Shown here one piece after another: positions 1 to 7,924 of a stretch of DNA of 64,000 nucleotides (positions are counted from its first letter, which is position 1; each line of letters starts with the position of its first letter). Made by a program: the position numbers and the translations under genes. This stretch comes from Planktophila sp965267775. GTDB taxonomy: Bacteria > Actinomycetota > Actinomycetes > Nanopelagicales > Nanopelagicaceae. The notes beneath the pieces were generated by a model. That model ran no database searches. It saw nothing but the letters and a program-made list of their open reading frames with translations, and was not told the origin of the DNA. The stretch is from the NCBI GenBank assembly GCA_965267775.1, contig OZ254140.1, positions 1,240,001-1,304,000 on the forward strand. Direction: 5' to 3'.

Positions 1-176
1 ATCTTTGTGAGTGTGTTCTTTACGACGCTGTACTTGGTATCTGGACCAAGTGAGCGACGTAGCGCCTTCATCGAAGTCACGGTAAGACCGCGATATTCGG
101 TGAGGTATGTAGCTGTAGCTGACTTGAAATCTTCAGTCAGTTCAGCAACTGCTGCTACTTTATCTGGGCGAGCCAT
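1..176 (-). CDS. rplJ: 50S ribosomal protein L10, 5' part (runs off the window)
   Basis: The N-terminal 58 residues of L10, starting MARPDKVAAVAEL and containing the typical stretch EYRGLTVTSMKALRRSLG followed by YSVVKNTLTK. L10 anchors the L7/L12 stalk to 23S rRNA at the GTPase centre. The ATG lies at the complement of 174-176 with an AGGAAGGTGA ribosome binding site just upstream. The gene is cut by the window edge; rplL would be expected next. Expression is probably controlled by the leader and attenuator described at 211-322, as is known for L10 operons. Confidence 0.95.
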   Translation of the reverse strand, partial: MARPDKVAAVAELTEDFKSATATYLTEYRGLTVTSMKALRRSLGPDTKYSVVKNTLTK

Positions 177-210
177 TCGGTTCACCTTCCTCTTTAGTTT
201 GACCAGAGGC

Positions 211-322
211 AATAAAAAATCCGTGACGCGTAAATGCGCACGGATTAATGTGAACACCTACGCGGGCTGAGATTCCTCATTTATCTTGAACCTTGCGATC
301 CAAGACCTGCGGTCTTTGGTTA
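211..322 (-). promoter_or_regulatory. L10 (rplJL) mRNA leader with attenuator
   Basis: Between the predicted transcription start (about 323) and rplJ, the minus strand carries a hairpin around GACCGCAGGTC (complement of about 300-319), the element CCCGCGTAGGTG (complement of 255-266), and then a terminator-like stem AATCCGTG/CACGGATT followed by six T (complement of 211-246). This order resembles the actinobacterial L10 leader, where L10-L12 binding controls rplJL. The resemblance to the Rfam family is from memory; the hairpins are seen directly. Confidence 0.7.
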
Positions 323-329
323 TGAGAGA

Positions 330-358
330 ACTTTAAAGGGATTCAAACTGTGTGGCAA
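330..358 (-). promoter_or_regulatory. promoter of rplJL
   Basis: On the minus strand TTGCCA (complement of 353-358) and TAAAGT (complement of 330-335) are separated by exactly 17 bp. Transcription would start near 323, immediately before the L10 leader hairpins, so rplJL can be transcribed separately from rplKA. Confidence 0.6.
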
Positions 359-378
359 ATCCCCGCTTAAGAATGCAA

Positions 379-449
379 AAACCGGCTCTTCGGCTGAGGC
401 GGAAGGGACATTAAGGAGCATGCCCCGAGCCCAGCTGAAGAGCCGGTTT
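379..449 (-). terminator. terminator after rplA
   Basis: A long stem with arms AACCGGCTCTTC and GAAGAGCCGGTT flanks a structured interior. On the minus strand it is followed by a run of five T (GGTTTTTGC). It sits 8 bases beyond the rplA stop codon and before the rplJ promoter, so it probably ends or attenuates the secE-nusG-rplK-rplA transcript. Confidence 0.75.
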
Positions 450-457
450 CTATTGAA

Positions 458-1162
458 TTAGTTAGCTGATGGTTCGCGTGTGAGGTTTGGATCTACAGCG
501 ATACCAGGGCCCATAGTTGTTGAAACAACAGCCTTCTGGATGTAGCGACCCTTTGATGAGTTTGGCTTCACACGGAGAACTTCTTCAAGAGCTGCTGCAT
601 AGTTATCTGCAAGCTGATCCTCTGTGAATGAGACCTTACCGATGATGAAGTGGAGGTTTGAGTTCTTATCAACGCGGAACTCGATCTTTCCACCCTTGAT
701 ATCTGTAACAGCCTTAGTGACATCTGTTGTCACTGTTCCTGTCTTTGGGTTTGGCATCAAACCACGTGTTCCGAGCACCTTACCAAGACGGCCCACCTTA
801 GCCATCAAGTCAGGAGTTGCTACAACAGCGTCGAAGTCCAAGCGACCCTTTGAGACCTCATCGATGAGTTCATCTCCACCGACGATATCTGCACCAGCTG
901 CACGTGCTTCTTCAGCACGCTCACCATTCGCGAAAACCAAAACGCGAGCGGTCTTACCGGTTCCGTGTGGCAAGTTCACTGTTGAACGAATTGCCTGGTC
1001 TGCCTTCTTTGGATCAACGCCGAGAACGAGAGCAACTTCTACTGTCGCGTCGTACTTAGTTGTTGATGTTTCCTTTGCAAGCTTTACTGCCTGAAGTGGT
1101 GTGTAAAGGTGATCTTTAGTGACCTTTGCAGCCGCTTCTGTGTACTTCTTTGAGCGCTTCAT
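458..1162 (-). CDS. rplA: 50S ribosomal protein L1
   Basis: 234 residues, the normal bacterial L1 length. L1 forms the mobile L1 stalk that guides tRNA release at the ribosomal E site, and in many bacteria it represses its own mRNA. The family hallmark GTRGLMPNPKTGTV is at about 131-144, and the C-terminal RNA-binding segment KSSKGRYIQKAVVSTTMG is present. An AAGGA ribosome binding site precedes the ATG. It follows rplK with a gap of about 90 bases, in the usual secE-nusG-rplK-rplA order. Confidence 0.98.
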   Translation of the reverse strand: MKRSKKYTEAAAKVTKDHLYTPLQAVKLAKETSTTKYDATVEVALVLGVDPKKADQAIRSTVNLPHGTGKTARVLVFANGERAEEARAAGADIVGGDELIDEVSKGRLDFDAVVATPDLMAKVGRLGKVLGTRGLMPNPKTGTVTTDVTKAVTDIKGGKIEFRVDKNSNLHFIIGKVSFTEDQLADNYAAALEEVLRVKPNSSKGRYIQKAVVSTTMGPGIAVDPNLTREPSAN

Positions 1163-1252
1163 TTCATCCTTCTTTCAGACTTTCGTCTATCGAGGTTGTG
1201 GTTGACGAACCAGCGCGGTTCTCCCACAAACACATTGTTTGTTTTTTACTAA

Positions 1253-1684
1253 TTAAGCAGAGACAGTGATTCCCATTGAGCGAGCTGTTCCTGCGATGAT
1301 GAGTGCAGCTGCTTCAATGTCATTTGCATTGAGGTCTGCCATCTTTGTAGTTGCGATCTCCTTGACCTGAGCCATGGTGATATTTGCAACCTTAGTCTTG
1401 TGAGGGATAGCTGAGCCCTTTTCGACTCCTGCTGCCTTCAAGATCAAACGTGATGCTGGTGGAGTCTTTGTAATGAAGTCGAATGTACGATCTTCATAAA
1501 CAGTGATCTCAACCGGAACGATCTGACCCTTCTGGCTTTCAGTCGCAGCGTTGTACGCCTTGACGAACTCCATGATGTTTACGCCGTGCTGACCGAGCGC
1601 TGGACCTACTGGTGGAGCAGGTGTAGCAGCGCCAGCTTGGATCTGGAGCTTAATAAAGCCAGATACCTTTTTCTTTGGTGCCAT
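1253..1684 (-). CDS. rplK: 50S ribosomal protein L11
   Basis: 143 residues, standard L11 length. L11 binds the 23S GTPase-associated region and is needed for RelA-type stringent signalling and release-factor action. The N-terminal proline-rich loop (GAATPAPPVGPALGQHGVNIMEF, about residues 18-40) and the C-terminal signature ending RSMGITV are intact. It lies between nusG and rplA in one minus-strand operon. Confidence 0.98.
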   Translation of the reverse strand: MAPKKKVSGFIKLQIQAGAATPAPPVGPALGQHGVNIMEFVKAYNAATESQKGQIVPVEITVYEDRTFDFITKTPPASRLILKAAGVEKGSAIPHKTKVANITMAQVKEIATTKMADLNANDIEAAALIIAGTARSMGITVSA

Positions 1685-1730
1685 TTCTTTATCTCTTTTC
1701 TTGGTTTTTTCGCTTTAAATTTATTTGGGC

Positions 1731-2468
1731 TTAAACGATCTTCTGAACCTGGTTGAAGCTGAGCTCTACCGGAGTCTCGCGACCGAAGATAGATACCAAT
1801 ACCTTGAGCTTTGCCTGCTCTGGCATGATCTCTGAAATATTCGCTGGAAGAGTTGCGAATGGACCATCCATAACGGTGACTGACTCACCGATCTCGAAGT
1901 CAACATCCTTCGCCTCAACCTTGTCGCCCTTCTTTGATGGACGTGGTGCGAGGATCTTCTCGACATCATCCAAAGAGAGTGGGCTTGGGTTGTGAGCATT
2001 TCCAACAAAGCCTGTAACGCCAGGTGTATTACGAACTACAGACCATGACTCATCTGTAAGGTCCATACGAACGAGAACGTAACCTGGGTAAACGTTGCGC
2101 TTAACAACCTTGCGAGCGCCATTCTTAAATTCAACAACTTCTTCTTCTGGAACTTCAACCTGGAAGATGTACTCCTCCATGTTGAGTGTGTGGATACGGT
2201 TGGCAAGGTTTCCCTTTACCTTCTTCTCGTAACCAGCGTAAGAGTGGATGACATACCAATCGCCAGCTGCTGTCGCCAATGTGCGGCGGAACTCAGCGTT
2301 GGGATCGTTCTCATCTGAATCGATATCGCCATCTTCATCAGATGCGAGAGCAAGCTCTGGCTCTGTAGATGCGACAGGAAGTTCTTCCTCGATTACTGGA
2401 GCAGCAACTTCTTCAGCATTGGCAACAAGAGCTGCCTCAAATGCGTCGTGCTTAATCTCTTCAGTCAT
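1731..2468 (-). CDS. nusG: transcription termination/antitermination factor NusG
   Basis: 245 residues. NusG binds RNA polymerase and couples it to Rho or the ribosome. An acidic, low-complexity N-terminal extension (about residues 1-65, rich in E, A and D) precedes the NGN domain (about 70-165, with WYVIHSYAGYEKKVK) and a C-terminal KOW motif (about 192-215, VTVMDGPFATLPANI). Such acidic extensions are common in actinobacterial NusG. It directly follows secE (gap of 9 bases). Confidence 0.97.
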   Translation of the reverse strand: MTEEIKHDAFEAALVANAEEVAAPVIEEELPVASTEPELALASDEDGDIDSDENDPNAEFRRTLATAAGDWYVIHSYAGYEKKVKGNLANRIHTLNMEEYIFQVEVPEEEVVEFKNGARKVVKRNVYPGYVLVRMDLTDESWSVVRNTPGVTGFVGNAHNPSPLSLDDVEKILAPRPSKKGDKVEAKDVDFEIGESVTVMDGPFATLPANISEIMPEQAKLKVLVSIFGRETPVELSFNQVQKIV

Positions 2469-2477
2469 GATCTCCCC

Positions 2478-2714
2478 TTAACCGAATACCCAGAAGACGA
2501 CCTTGGTAAGAACCAAGTCGATGATGGATACAACGGCAATAATGAATGCAACGAATACAAGGACAACCGCTGTGTAAGTTGTGAGCATCTCGCGTGTAGG
2601 CCATACGACCTTCTTGAGCTCATTGATTACCTGGCGATAGAAGAGACCAACGCGCGCGAAAACGTTGAGCTTGTCCTCGGAGTTCTCCGTTGACTTCTCT
2701 ACTGCATCACTCAT
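2478..2714 (-). CDS. secE: preprotein translocase subunit SecE
   Basis: A 78-residue single-span SecE. An amphipathic segment RQVINELKKVVWPTREM (about 27-43) precedes one transmembrane helix (about 46-70), the classic minimal SecE layout; SecE clamps SecY in the Sec channel. The frame stays open far upstream, through tRNA-Trp, but the ATG at the complement of 2712-2714 is chosen because an AAAAGG ribosome binding site precedes it and residues before it would be tRNA sequence. It is followed by nusG. Confidence 0.95.
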   Translation of the reverse strand: MSDAVEKSTENSEDKLNVFARVGLFYRQVINELKKVVWPTREMLTTYTAVVLVFVAFIIAVVSIIDLVLTKVVFWVFG

Positions 2715-2766
2715 CTTCGTACCTTTTCTCTCGTTCTTACTCGTTACTGCACTTACTTCGAACTTG

Positions 2767-2840
2767 CAGGGCAAGAGGGACTCGAACCCCCAACCGGCCG
2801 CTTTGGAGACGGCAACTCTAGCCAATTGAGCTATTGCCCT
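2767..2840 (-). tRNA. tRNA-Trp (CCA)
   Basis: Cloverleaf on the minus strand: acceptor AGGGCAA/TTGCCCT, D arm GCTCAATTGGCTAGAGT, anticodon loop CTCCAAA giving CCA, and T arm GGGGGTTCGAGTCCC. The 3' CCA tail is not encoded. It lies just upstream of secE, the conserved actinobacterial arrangement, and is probably co-transcribed with it. Confidence 0.95.
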
Positions 2841-2895
2841 TCGCGAGAGATTTTTGGCGCGCCAAGGCGAGGAAAAAATTTCTCGTGAGCGTCGA

Positions 2896-2925
2896 AGTGT
2901 AGAGGCTGGGGGGTAGGCGAGTAAA
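2896..2925 (-). promoter_or_regulatory. promoter of tRNA-Trp-secE-nusG-rplKA
   Basis: On the minus strand TTTACT (complement of 2920-2925) and TACACT (complement of 2896-2901) are 18 bp apart. The start of transcription would fall near 2889, about 50 bases before the tRNA. A perfect 12-bp palindrome TTGGCGCGCCAA at 2854-2865 lies in the leader; its role is unknown. Confidence 0.5.
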
Positions 2926-3023
2926 ACCGGCCGTTGGTCCCCGGCTAGATGTGAGAGGCGCCCCACCGCCCCCGCGCTCATCCAACGGGCGGGTAGGTGC
3001 TGGGATAGGGCAGACTTACGCTC

Positions 3024-4217
3024 ATGAGCAGAATTTCAGCGCGTATCGCCGCAATTGCAGAGTCAGCTACCTTGGCAGTCGATGGAAAGGCCAAGGCCCT
3101 CAAAGCTGCTGGCCGACCAGTAATCGGCTTTGGAGCAGGCGAGCCAGATTTCCCAACACCTTCTTATATTGTCGACGCAGCTGCTGCTGCAACGAAGGTT
3201 GTGGCAAATCACCGATACACACCAACACCAGGTCTTCCTGAACTTCGCCAAGCAATCGTTGATAAGACAAAGCGTGATTCCAATTACGAGATCACCGTTG
3301 ATCAAGTGCTTGTTACTAATGGTGGAAAGCAAGCCGTATATCAAGCATTTGCAACAATCCTTGATCCAAACGATGAAGTAATTCTCCCTTCACCTTTCTG
3401 GACAACATATCCAGAGGCAATCAAGCTCGCAGGCGGCAAGGCTGTAGAAGTTTTTGCAGATGAAACACAGAACTATCTAGTTACTGTCGACCAACTTGAA
3501 CAAGCACGTACCGGCAAGACCAAGGCGTTGTTGTTCTGCTCTCCATCAAACCCAACTGGTTCTGTCTACACAGAGGAACAAGTTAAGGCAATTGGCGAAT
3601 GGGCGTTGAAGAACAATATTTGGATTATCGCTGATGAGATTTACGAGCACCTTCTCTACGACGGTGCAAAGGCGCCATCAATGCCTGTTGTTGTTCCAGG
3701 TCTCGCTGATCAAACAATTATTCTCAACGGCGTTGCAAAGACTTATGCAATGACCGGTTGGCGCGTGGGCTGGATGATCGGTCCAAAGGATGTCATTAAG
3801 GCAGCGACGAACTTGCAGTCACACCTGACATCAAATGTTGCCAACGTTTCACAGCGCGCAGCTATTGCAGCTCTTACCGGTAACCTTGAAGCAGTCCACG
3901 AGATGGGCGTTGCTTTTGATCGTCGCCGTAAGTTGATTGTTGGCTTGCTCAACGATATTCCAGGCATTGAATGCCCAACCCCACAAGGTGCTTTCTATGT
4001 ATACCCATCTGTAAAGGGTGTTCTTGGGAAGTCGATCCGCGGCAAGGTTGCTAATACATCTGCAGAGCTTGCAACAATCATCTTGGATGAGGTTGAAGTA
4101 GCAGCTGTTCCAGGTGAGGCATTTGGCCCATCTGGTTACCTTCGCTTTTCGTATGCAACAAGCGATGAAGATATCGTCGAAGGTATCGGACGTATCAAAA
4201 AGCTGCTTTCAGAATAG
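3024..4217 (+). CDS. pyridoxal-phosphate aminotransferase, aspartate aminotransferase type
   Basis: 397 residues, class I/II fold. It most likely converts aspartate and 2-oxoglutarate to oxaloacetate and glutamate. Visible motifs are GAGEPDFPTP (about 37-46, substrate loop), SPSNPTG (173-179), ADEIYEHLLY (about 203-212), and the PLP lysine in NGVAKTYAMTGWRVGW (Lys239) followed by the phosphate-binding arginine (Arg247). It is divergent from the secE operon, where actinobacteria often keep an aspC-like gene. A CAGACT -10-like box ends 7 bases before the ATG and there is no clear Shine-Dalgarno, so it may be leaderless. Substrate specificity cannot be proven from sequence alone. Confidence 0.88.
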   Translation: MSRISARIAAIAESATLAVDGKAKALKAAGRPVIGFGAGEPDFPTPSYIVDAAAAATKVVANHRYTPTPGLPELRQAIVDKTKRDSNYEITVDQVLVTNGGKQAVYQAFATILDPNDEVILPSPFWTTYPEAIKLAGGKAVEVFADETQNYLVTVDQLEQARTGKTKALLFCSPSNPTGSVYTEEQVKAIGEWALKNNIWIIADEIYEHLLYDGAKAPSMPVVVPGLADQTIILNGVAKTYAMTGWRVGWMIGPKDVIKAATNLQSHLTSNVANVSQRAAIAALTGNLEAVHEMGVAFDRRRKLIVGLLNDIPGIECPTPQGAFYVYPSVKGVLGKSIRGKVANTSAELATIILDEVEVAAVPGEAFGPSGYLRFSYATSDEDIVEGIGRIKKLLSE

Positions 4218-4228
4218 TTTTATCGCAA

Positions 4229-4267
4229 CAAAAAAGGCGGGGGCCCTCAAATTCCCCCGCCTTTTTT
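4229..4267. terminator. bidirectional terminator between aminotransferase and phosphatase genes
   Basis: A GC-rich stem GGCGGGGG/CCCCCGCC with loop CCCTCAAATT is flanked by A6 on the left and T6 on the right. It therefore works as an intrinsic terminator for both convergent genes. Confidence 0.9.
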
Positions 4268-4277
4268 GATCTCGCGA

Positions 4278-5870
4278 TTAACTAAAGATCTTTGTCCAAT
4301 CAGAGATCTTTAGAAGGTAGTACTGACCGCCTTCGATGGCTGCTACATCGATTGCAGTAACTGGCGTTGCTTCAAGTCGTGCCTTAGAAGTCGTTGTGTG
4401 AACCTGAGCGTTGAAGAAGAAGTAAGAGGCTGTATCTCCTGCCTTCTTTAGCGCTGCGTTTGCATTCACCATTCCTGAAGACTCTTCATCAATCGTGATG
4501 AGTGAAGTTGAATCTGCTGCGAAGTAAGTCTTATCGAACTCTGCAACAACTCCAAGCTTTCCATCGGATACTCGGTAAGCAACTACACGTGCAACGTGAG
4601 CATTTGCTCCTGGATCTTCCTGAATGAGGATGTGGCCCGACTCATCTATTGCCAAGTTATCTGGCTTTGATAGATAAGGTTGCTCTGTTCCATTAAGGAG
4701 CATCTCAAGTGATGCACCCTTCAATGGATTCTTTACATCTTTGTAAGTAAGGCGCCATAGTGCTCCACCATCGCGAGCTGTTGAAGACTCTGATGGGTTT
4801 GCACCTGTGGCGAGTGGATCTTTATTGGATTCGGTTGTGATGAAGTAGTAAACATTTGGGTTTTTAGGATCCCACTCCCCATCTTCGATTCGGGAGAAAG
4901 TTGTTCCTCCGGCTTGAGCCTGAGCTTGGAAATCTGAATAAGCAAGGTCTGTATTAAGCGGATTAAATGAGACTTCAACTTTTTCGCCAATCTTGTATGT
5001 CGCACGGAATTTGTTGTCGGTACGTATGTTCTTTATAAAAGCTGTGTAGAGCTGTCCATTAGTGAGGCCAGCCTTCTCAGCGAAGTTTGCACCTTTTTCC
5101 TGCTTTGAGCCTACGTACATGTAGAGCTGGCTATTTGTTGCGCCGTTATCTTCATTAAGCATGACTACAGTTGTCTTGCCTGATGCTGGATTCGTTAACG
5201 CATTCTCGTAGCCTGCAACGCCAAACTTTGGAAGCTGAACGCCATTTCCATTCATATCGAAAGCAAATGCACGTGATGTATCTCCACCTTCTTCAGCTAC
5301 GAAATAGGCAGCACCTGTGTAACCGTAAGTCTTCTTGCCATCCTTATAAGAAAGGGCTCCGGCCTGAACGAGATTTGATGAGCAGAAACGGTTCAGACCG
5401 TTGGAGAAGGTATCTCCACCGTAAGCGTCGACTGCCACAAAGCCGGCAGGCAGAGTCTTTGTGTAATCAGTTGTCCATGCGCCATTTGTGTAGTCGTAGT
5501 ACTGAATTGAATTGATGAAATTTTCAACTTTTGTGATCTTCTGAGTAGTTGGGTTATATGTCAGCTTTGAGACCGATGAACCCCATGTGCCAGTTGCAGA
5601 CTTTGTCTGCTGAACTGTCTTATCCGACAGAGACATCTCGTGATTAGAAAGAATAGTAAGAGTGCCATCGGAGTTCTTGAGAACTCCCATGCCATCAGGT
5701 GTGCCGCGAAGGATCTGCCCTCCGATGATGTCACCTGAAGTTGCGAGGATTGAGATAGTTGCAGCTGGATTGCTTGAAACCACATACTGTGGTGCATCTG
5801 CAGCGAATGCTGTTGGAGTAAGTGCGACTGCACTTACGGCAGCTGAAAGAGCGACTAACTTCTTGCGCAT
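4278..5870 (-). CDS. phoX: secreted PhoX-family (DUF839) alkaline phosphatase
   Basis: 530 residues with a Sec-type signal peptide (positively charged MRKK, hydrophobic core, cleavage after AFA at about residue 23). The mature protein shows PhoX/DUF839 features: TPDGMGVLKNSDGTLTILSNHE (about 57-78), VAEEGGDTSRAFAFD (about 190-205) and IEDGEWDPKNPNVYYF (about 328-343). Characterised PhoX enzymes are calcium/iron-dependent phosphomonoesterases that free phosphate outside the cell. The classic PhoX is Tat-exported, but no twin arginine is seen here. A tandem PHO-box-like repeat lies about 40 bases upstream, which supports a phosphate-starvation role. The exact substrate is inferred. Confidence 0.78.
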   Translation of the reverse strand: MRKKLVALSAAVSAVALTPTAFAADAPQYVVSSNPAATISILATSGDIIGGQILRGTPDGMGVLKNSDGTLTILSNHEMSLSDKTVQQTKSATGTWGSSVSKLTYNPTTQKITKVENFINSIQYYDYTNGAWTTDYTKTLPAGFVAVDAYGGDTFSNGLNRFCSSNLVQAGALSYKDGKKTYGYTGAAYFVAEEGGDTSRAFAFDMNGNGVQLPKFGVAGYENALTNPASGKTTVVMLNEDNGATNSQLYMYVGSKQEKGANFAEKAGLTNGQLYTAFIKNIRTDNKFRATYKIGEKVEVSFNPLNTDLAYSDFQAQAQAGGTTFSRIEDGEWDPKNPNVYYFITTESNKDPLATGANPSESSTARDGGALWRLTYKDVKNPLKGASLEMLLNGTEQPYLSKPDNLAIDESGHILIQEDPGANAHVARVVAYRVSDGKLGVVAEFDKTYFAADSTSLITIDEESSGMVNANAALKKAGDTASYFFFNAQVHTTTSKARLEATPVTAIDVAAIEGGQYYLLKISDWTKIFS

Positions 5871-5910
5871 TTCATACCTTTCGATTGGTTGGTATGCGCA
5901 TACTCAATGA

Positions 5911-5932
5911 GGCGAGTGAATGAGGGGTGAAC
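5911..5932 (-). promoter_or_regulatory. PHO-box-like direct repeat upstream of phoX
   Basis: On the minus strand two abutting 11-bp units, GTTCACCCCTC (complement of 5922-5932) and ATTCACTCGCC (complement of 5911-5921), match the actinobacterial PhoP pattern of 11-bp GTTCAYY direct repeats. They lie about 40 bases upstream of a predicted secreted phosphatase. PhoP binding is inferred. Confidence 0.55.
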
Positions 5933-6004
5933 TGCATCGAAAGAACGCCAGATATCTTCATATCTGCAAGAAAAAGTTTTGGTGTCTTAGAAGTGTCGAA
6001 TTGG

Positions 6005-7021
6005 CTACAACGAGATACCGACGAGGTTAACCTCTGGTTCGAGGGTAATCCCGAATTTTGCTTCAACCCTCGCACGAACCTCGCGAGCAAGTTGAACTAA
6101 CTCTTCAGCTGTAGCTGTTCCTGCATTTGTTAGCGCAAGGACATGCTTGGTACTAATTCGCGCACCGCCATGTGCTTGGCCCTTATCAATTCCTGAATTC
6201 TCAATGAGCCATGCTGCGCTGGTCTTTACGCGGCCATCGGCCATCGGCCACTTCGGTGCACTTTCTGGAAGCGCTGATGCAATCTCAGTAGCAACTACTG
6301 GATTGGTAAAGAATGAACCTGCAGACCAAGAATCTTTATCATCGGGATTGAGCAACATTCCCTTTGCAGCACGAAGCTCCATAACCGCCTTACGGGTATC
6401 GACAACAGGTGCCTTCTCCCCAACTGCAATTCCCAACTTCTTTGCAAGCTCTGCATAGGTGATTGGTGTTGAAACTTCACCGCGGCGAATCTGAAATTGC
6501 ACAGAGAGAACGATGTAACGACCTGGATGCTTCTTGAAGTGAGAGTTACGATATTCAAATTCACACTCTGCATTGGTAAATGTTTTGATTGCCTTATTTT
6601 CGCGATCGTAGGTGCGCACTCGGGTAATGAACTCTGATACCTCGTGGCCATAGGCGCCTATATTTTGAATCGGTGCGGCTCCTACAGTTCCTGGAATTCC
6701 ACTTAAAGTCTCGAGCCCCGCAAAGCCTCGAGAGATTGTTGTTGCAACGAAGCTATCCCAATTCTCGCCAGCACCAATAGTCAGCGTCGCACCACTACAT
6801 GCATCGACCTCTGACTCAGCCTGGTTATTGGCAATATGGATAACTGTGCCTTCAAAGCCGTTATCTGAAACGAGAACGTTGCTTCCACCGCCGAGAATCA
6901 GTACGGGAGAATCGCCTGCCTCTTCAATTGCAGCGATGATCTCTGCCTCAGTTGAGACGTTAATGATTTTCTTTGCGGGGCCACCCACACGTAGAGATGT
7001 GTATTTATTAAGAGTGGTCAT
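6005..7021 (-). CDS. murB: UDP-N-acetylenolpyruvoylglucosamine reductase MurB
   Basis: 338 residues. MurB reduces UDP-GlcNAc-enolpyruvate to UDP-MurNAc with NADPH and FAD in peptidoglycan synthesis. Seen: the N-terminal YTSLRVGGPA (7-16), FAD loop ILGGGSNVLVSD (about 42-53), GIPGTVGAAPIQNIGAYG (about 108-125), the proton-donor serine in SAGSFFTNPV (about 232-241) and the C-terminal catalytic glutamate in LEPEVNLVG (Glu330). A TAGCCT -10-like box overlaps the stop codon of the upstream gene, 6 bases before the ATG, so a leaderless internal start is possible. Confidence 0.95.
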   Translation of the reverse strand: MTTLNKYTSLRVGGPAKKIINVSTEAEIIAAIEEAGDSPVLILGGGSNVLVSDNGFEGTVIHIANNQAESEVDACSGATLTIGAGENWDSFVATTISRGFAGLETLSGIPGTVGAAPIQNIGAYGHEVSEFITRVRTYDRENKAIKTFTNAECEFEYRNSHFKKHPGRYIVLSVQFQIRRGEVSTPITYAELAKKLGIAVGEKAPVVDTRKAVMELRAAKGMLLNPDDKDSWSAGSFFTNPVVATEIASALPESAPKWPMADGRVKTSAAWLIENSGIDKGQAHGGARISTKHVLALTNAGTATAEELVQLAREVRARVEAKFGITLEPEVNLVGISL

Positions 7022-7030
7022 AACCTAAGG

Positions 7031-7924
7031 CTACCTGCGTGGGCTAAGAATCGCCTCTTTACCGCGGAAGCGCTCGAGGATACGGTCGTAATTCTTCTTC
7101 GATTGTAGGTCGCGGTATTCAGGATCTGAATCGTGATAGCCATGGTGGCGGTCCTGCTCAAGAGGTAGATCCATCTGCAAGAGACGACCATTTGCATGGC
7201 GAAGCCCTAATGAGAATTCGATATCAGCGTTGCGATAGAAGACGGCGCGATTGCTAAAGCCACGAGCGGCAAGTGCATCTTCGCGGTGCATCGCAATGAA
7301 GTAGCTAAAGAGCACATCGACTTCGCCTGCACCTTTATCTTCAGTACTACGCCACTCATCTTCAAGATTGACCAATCCCCCGCGCCAACCGACGGCTACG
7401 AATTCACGCTTCTTAAGCTCTGCAAGCACGGGTGTAATTGCATCGCCGGTAAAGCGCGTTGATGGATCCATGATGACAATAAATTCACTCGTAACGCTGC
7501 GAAGTAGCGCATTGGCATTCTCGCCCCAGCCAAAGTTCTCTGTGACTACAACGAGAGATGTACGAGCATCGAGTTGATCGGCAAGGATTCCGGCATCACC
7601 TAAGACAAGCATTGTGATTGCACAATCAGCGCTATATTGCTTAATGCTCTTCAAGGTTTCAACGGCATCTTCGTGAAAACCATCGATAATCATCGCAACG
7701 GTAATCTCATACTTACCTGAGTTAATAGGGCGGATATCGCGAGTTGATTCATATGTTGCATAACGCTTCTTAGGGCGAAGCTCATATCCGCCAGCTACAT
7801 CAACAACCTCAAAGCCCTTCGCTGCAATCTCATTGCGCAGCTCATCAGACTTTGCGAAATCTCTATTTGCTCTCGCCTCTTGCCGCGCGAAGGCGAGATC
7901 ATGAACTTCTTGTGGGGCGCTCAC
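7031..7924 (-). CDS. GT2-like glycosyltransferase with CysRS-tail-like N-terminus
   Basis: 297 residues from a GTG start that overlaps the hadB stop (GTGA). Residues about 1-52 (LAFARQEARANRDFAKSDEL, then a GFEVVDVAGGYELRP stretch) look like the C-terminal helical tail of cysteinyl-tRNA synthetase (pattern R.EAR..KDFA.SD.IR..). The remainder resembles a family-2 glycosyltransferase: beta-alpha repeats from about residue 70, an NFGWGENANALLRS segment, and an MDPST acidic motif where a DXD would sit. Neither the donor nor the acceptor can be predicted. It lies between the dehydratase pair and murB, so a cell-envelope role is possible but unproven. Confidence 0.6.
   Translation of the reverse strand: MSAPQEVHDLAFARQEARANRDFAKSDELRNEIAAKGFEVVDVAGGYELRPKKRYATYESTRDIRPINSGKYEITVAMIIDGFHEDAVETLKSIKQYSADCAITMLVLGDAGILADQLDARTSLVVVTENFGWGENANALLRSVTSEFIVIMDPSTRFTGDAITPVLAELKKREFVAVGWRGGLVNLEDEWRSTEDKGAGEVDVLFSYFIAMHREDALAARGFSNRAVFYRNADIEFSLGLRHANGRLLQMDLPLEQDRHHGYHDSDPEYRDLQSKKNYDRILERFRGKEAILSPRR

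Noticed and set aside
2854..2865. Palindrome TTGGCGCGCCAA as an operator or restriction-related site
   Set aside because: Isolated single copy in the tRNA-Trp leader with no supporting context.
2715..2981. Open frame extending secE upstream through tRNA-Trp
   Set aside because: It would translate a tRNA gene; the 78-aa start has a ribosome binding site and gives the normal SecE size.
5949..5966. Hairpin CAGATAT-CTTC-ATATCTG downstream of murB as a terminator
   Set aside because: On the murB strand there is no T-run after the stem; kept only as an unexplained inverted repeat.
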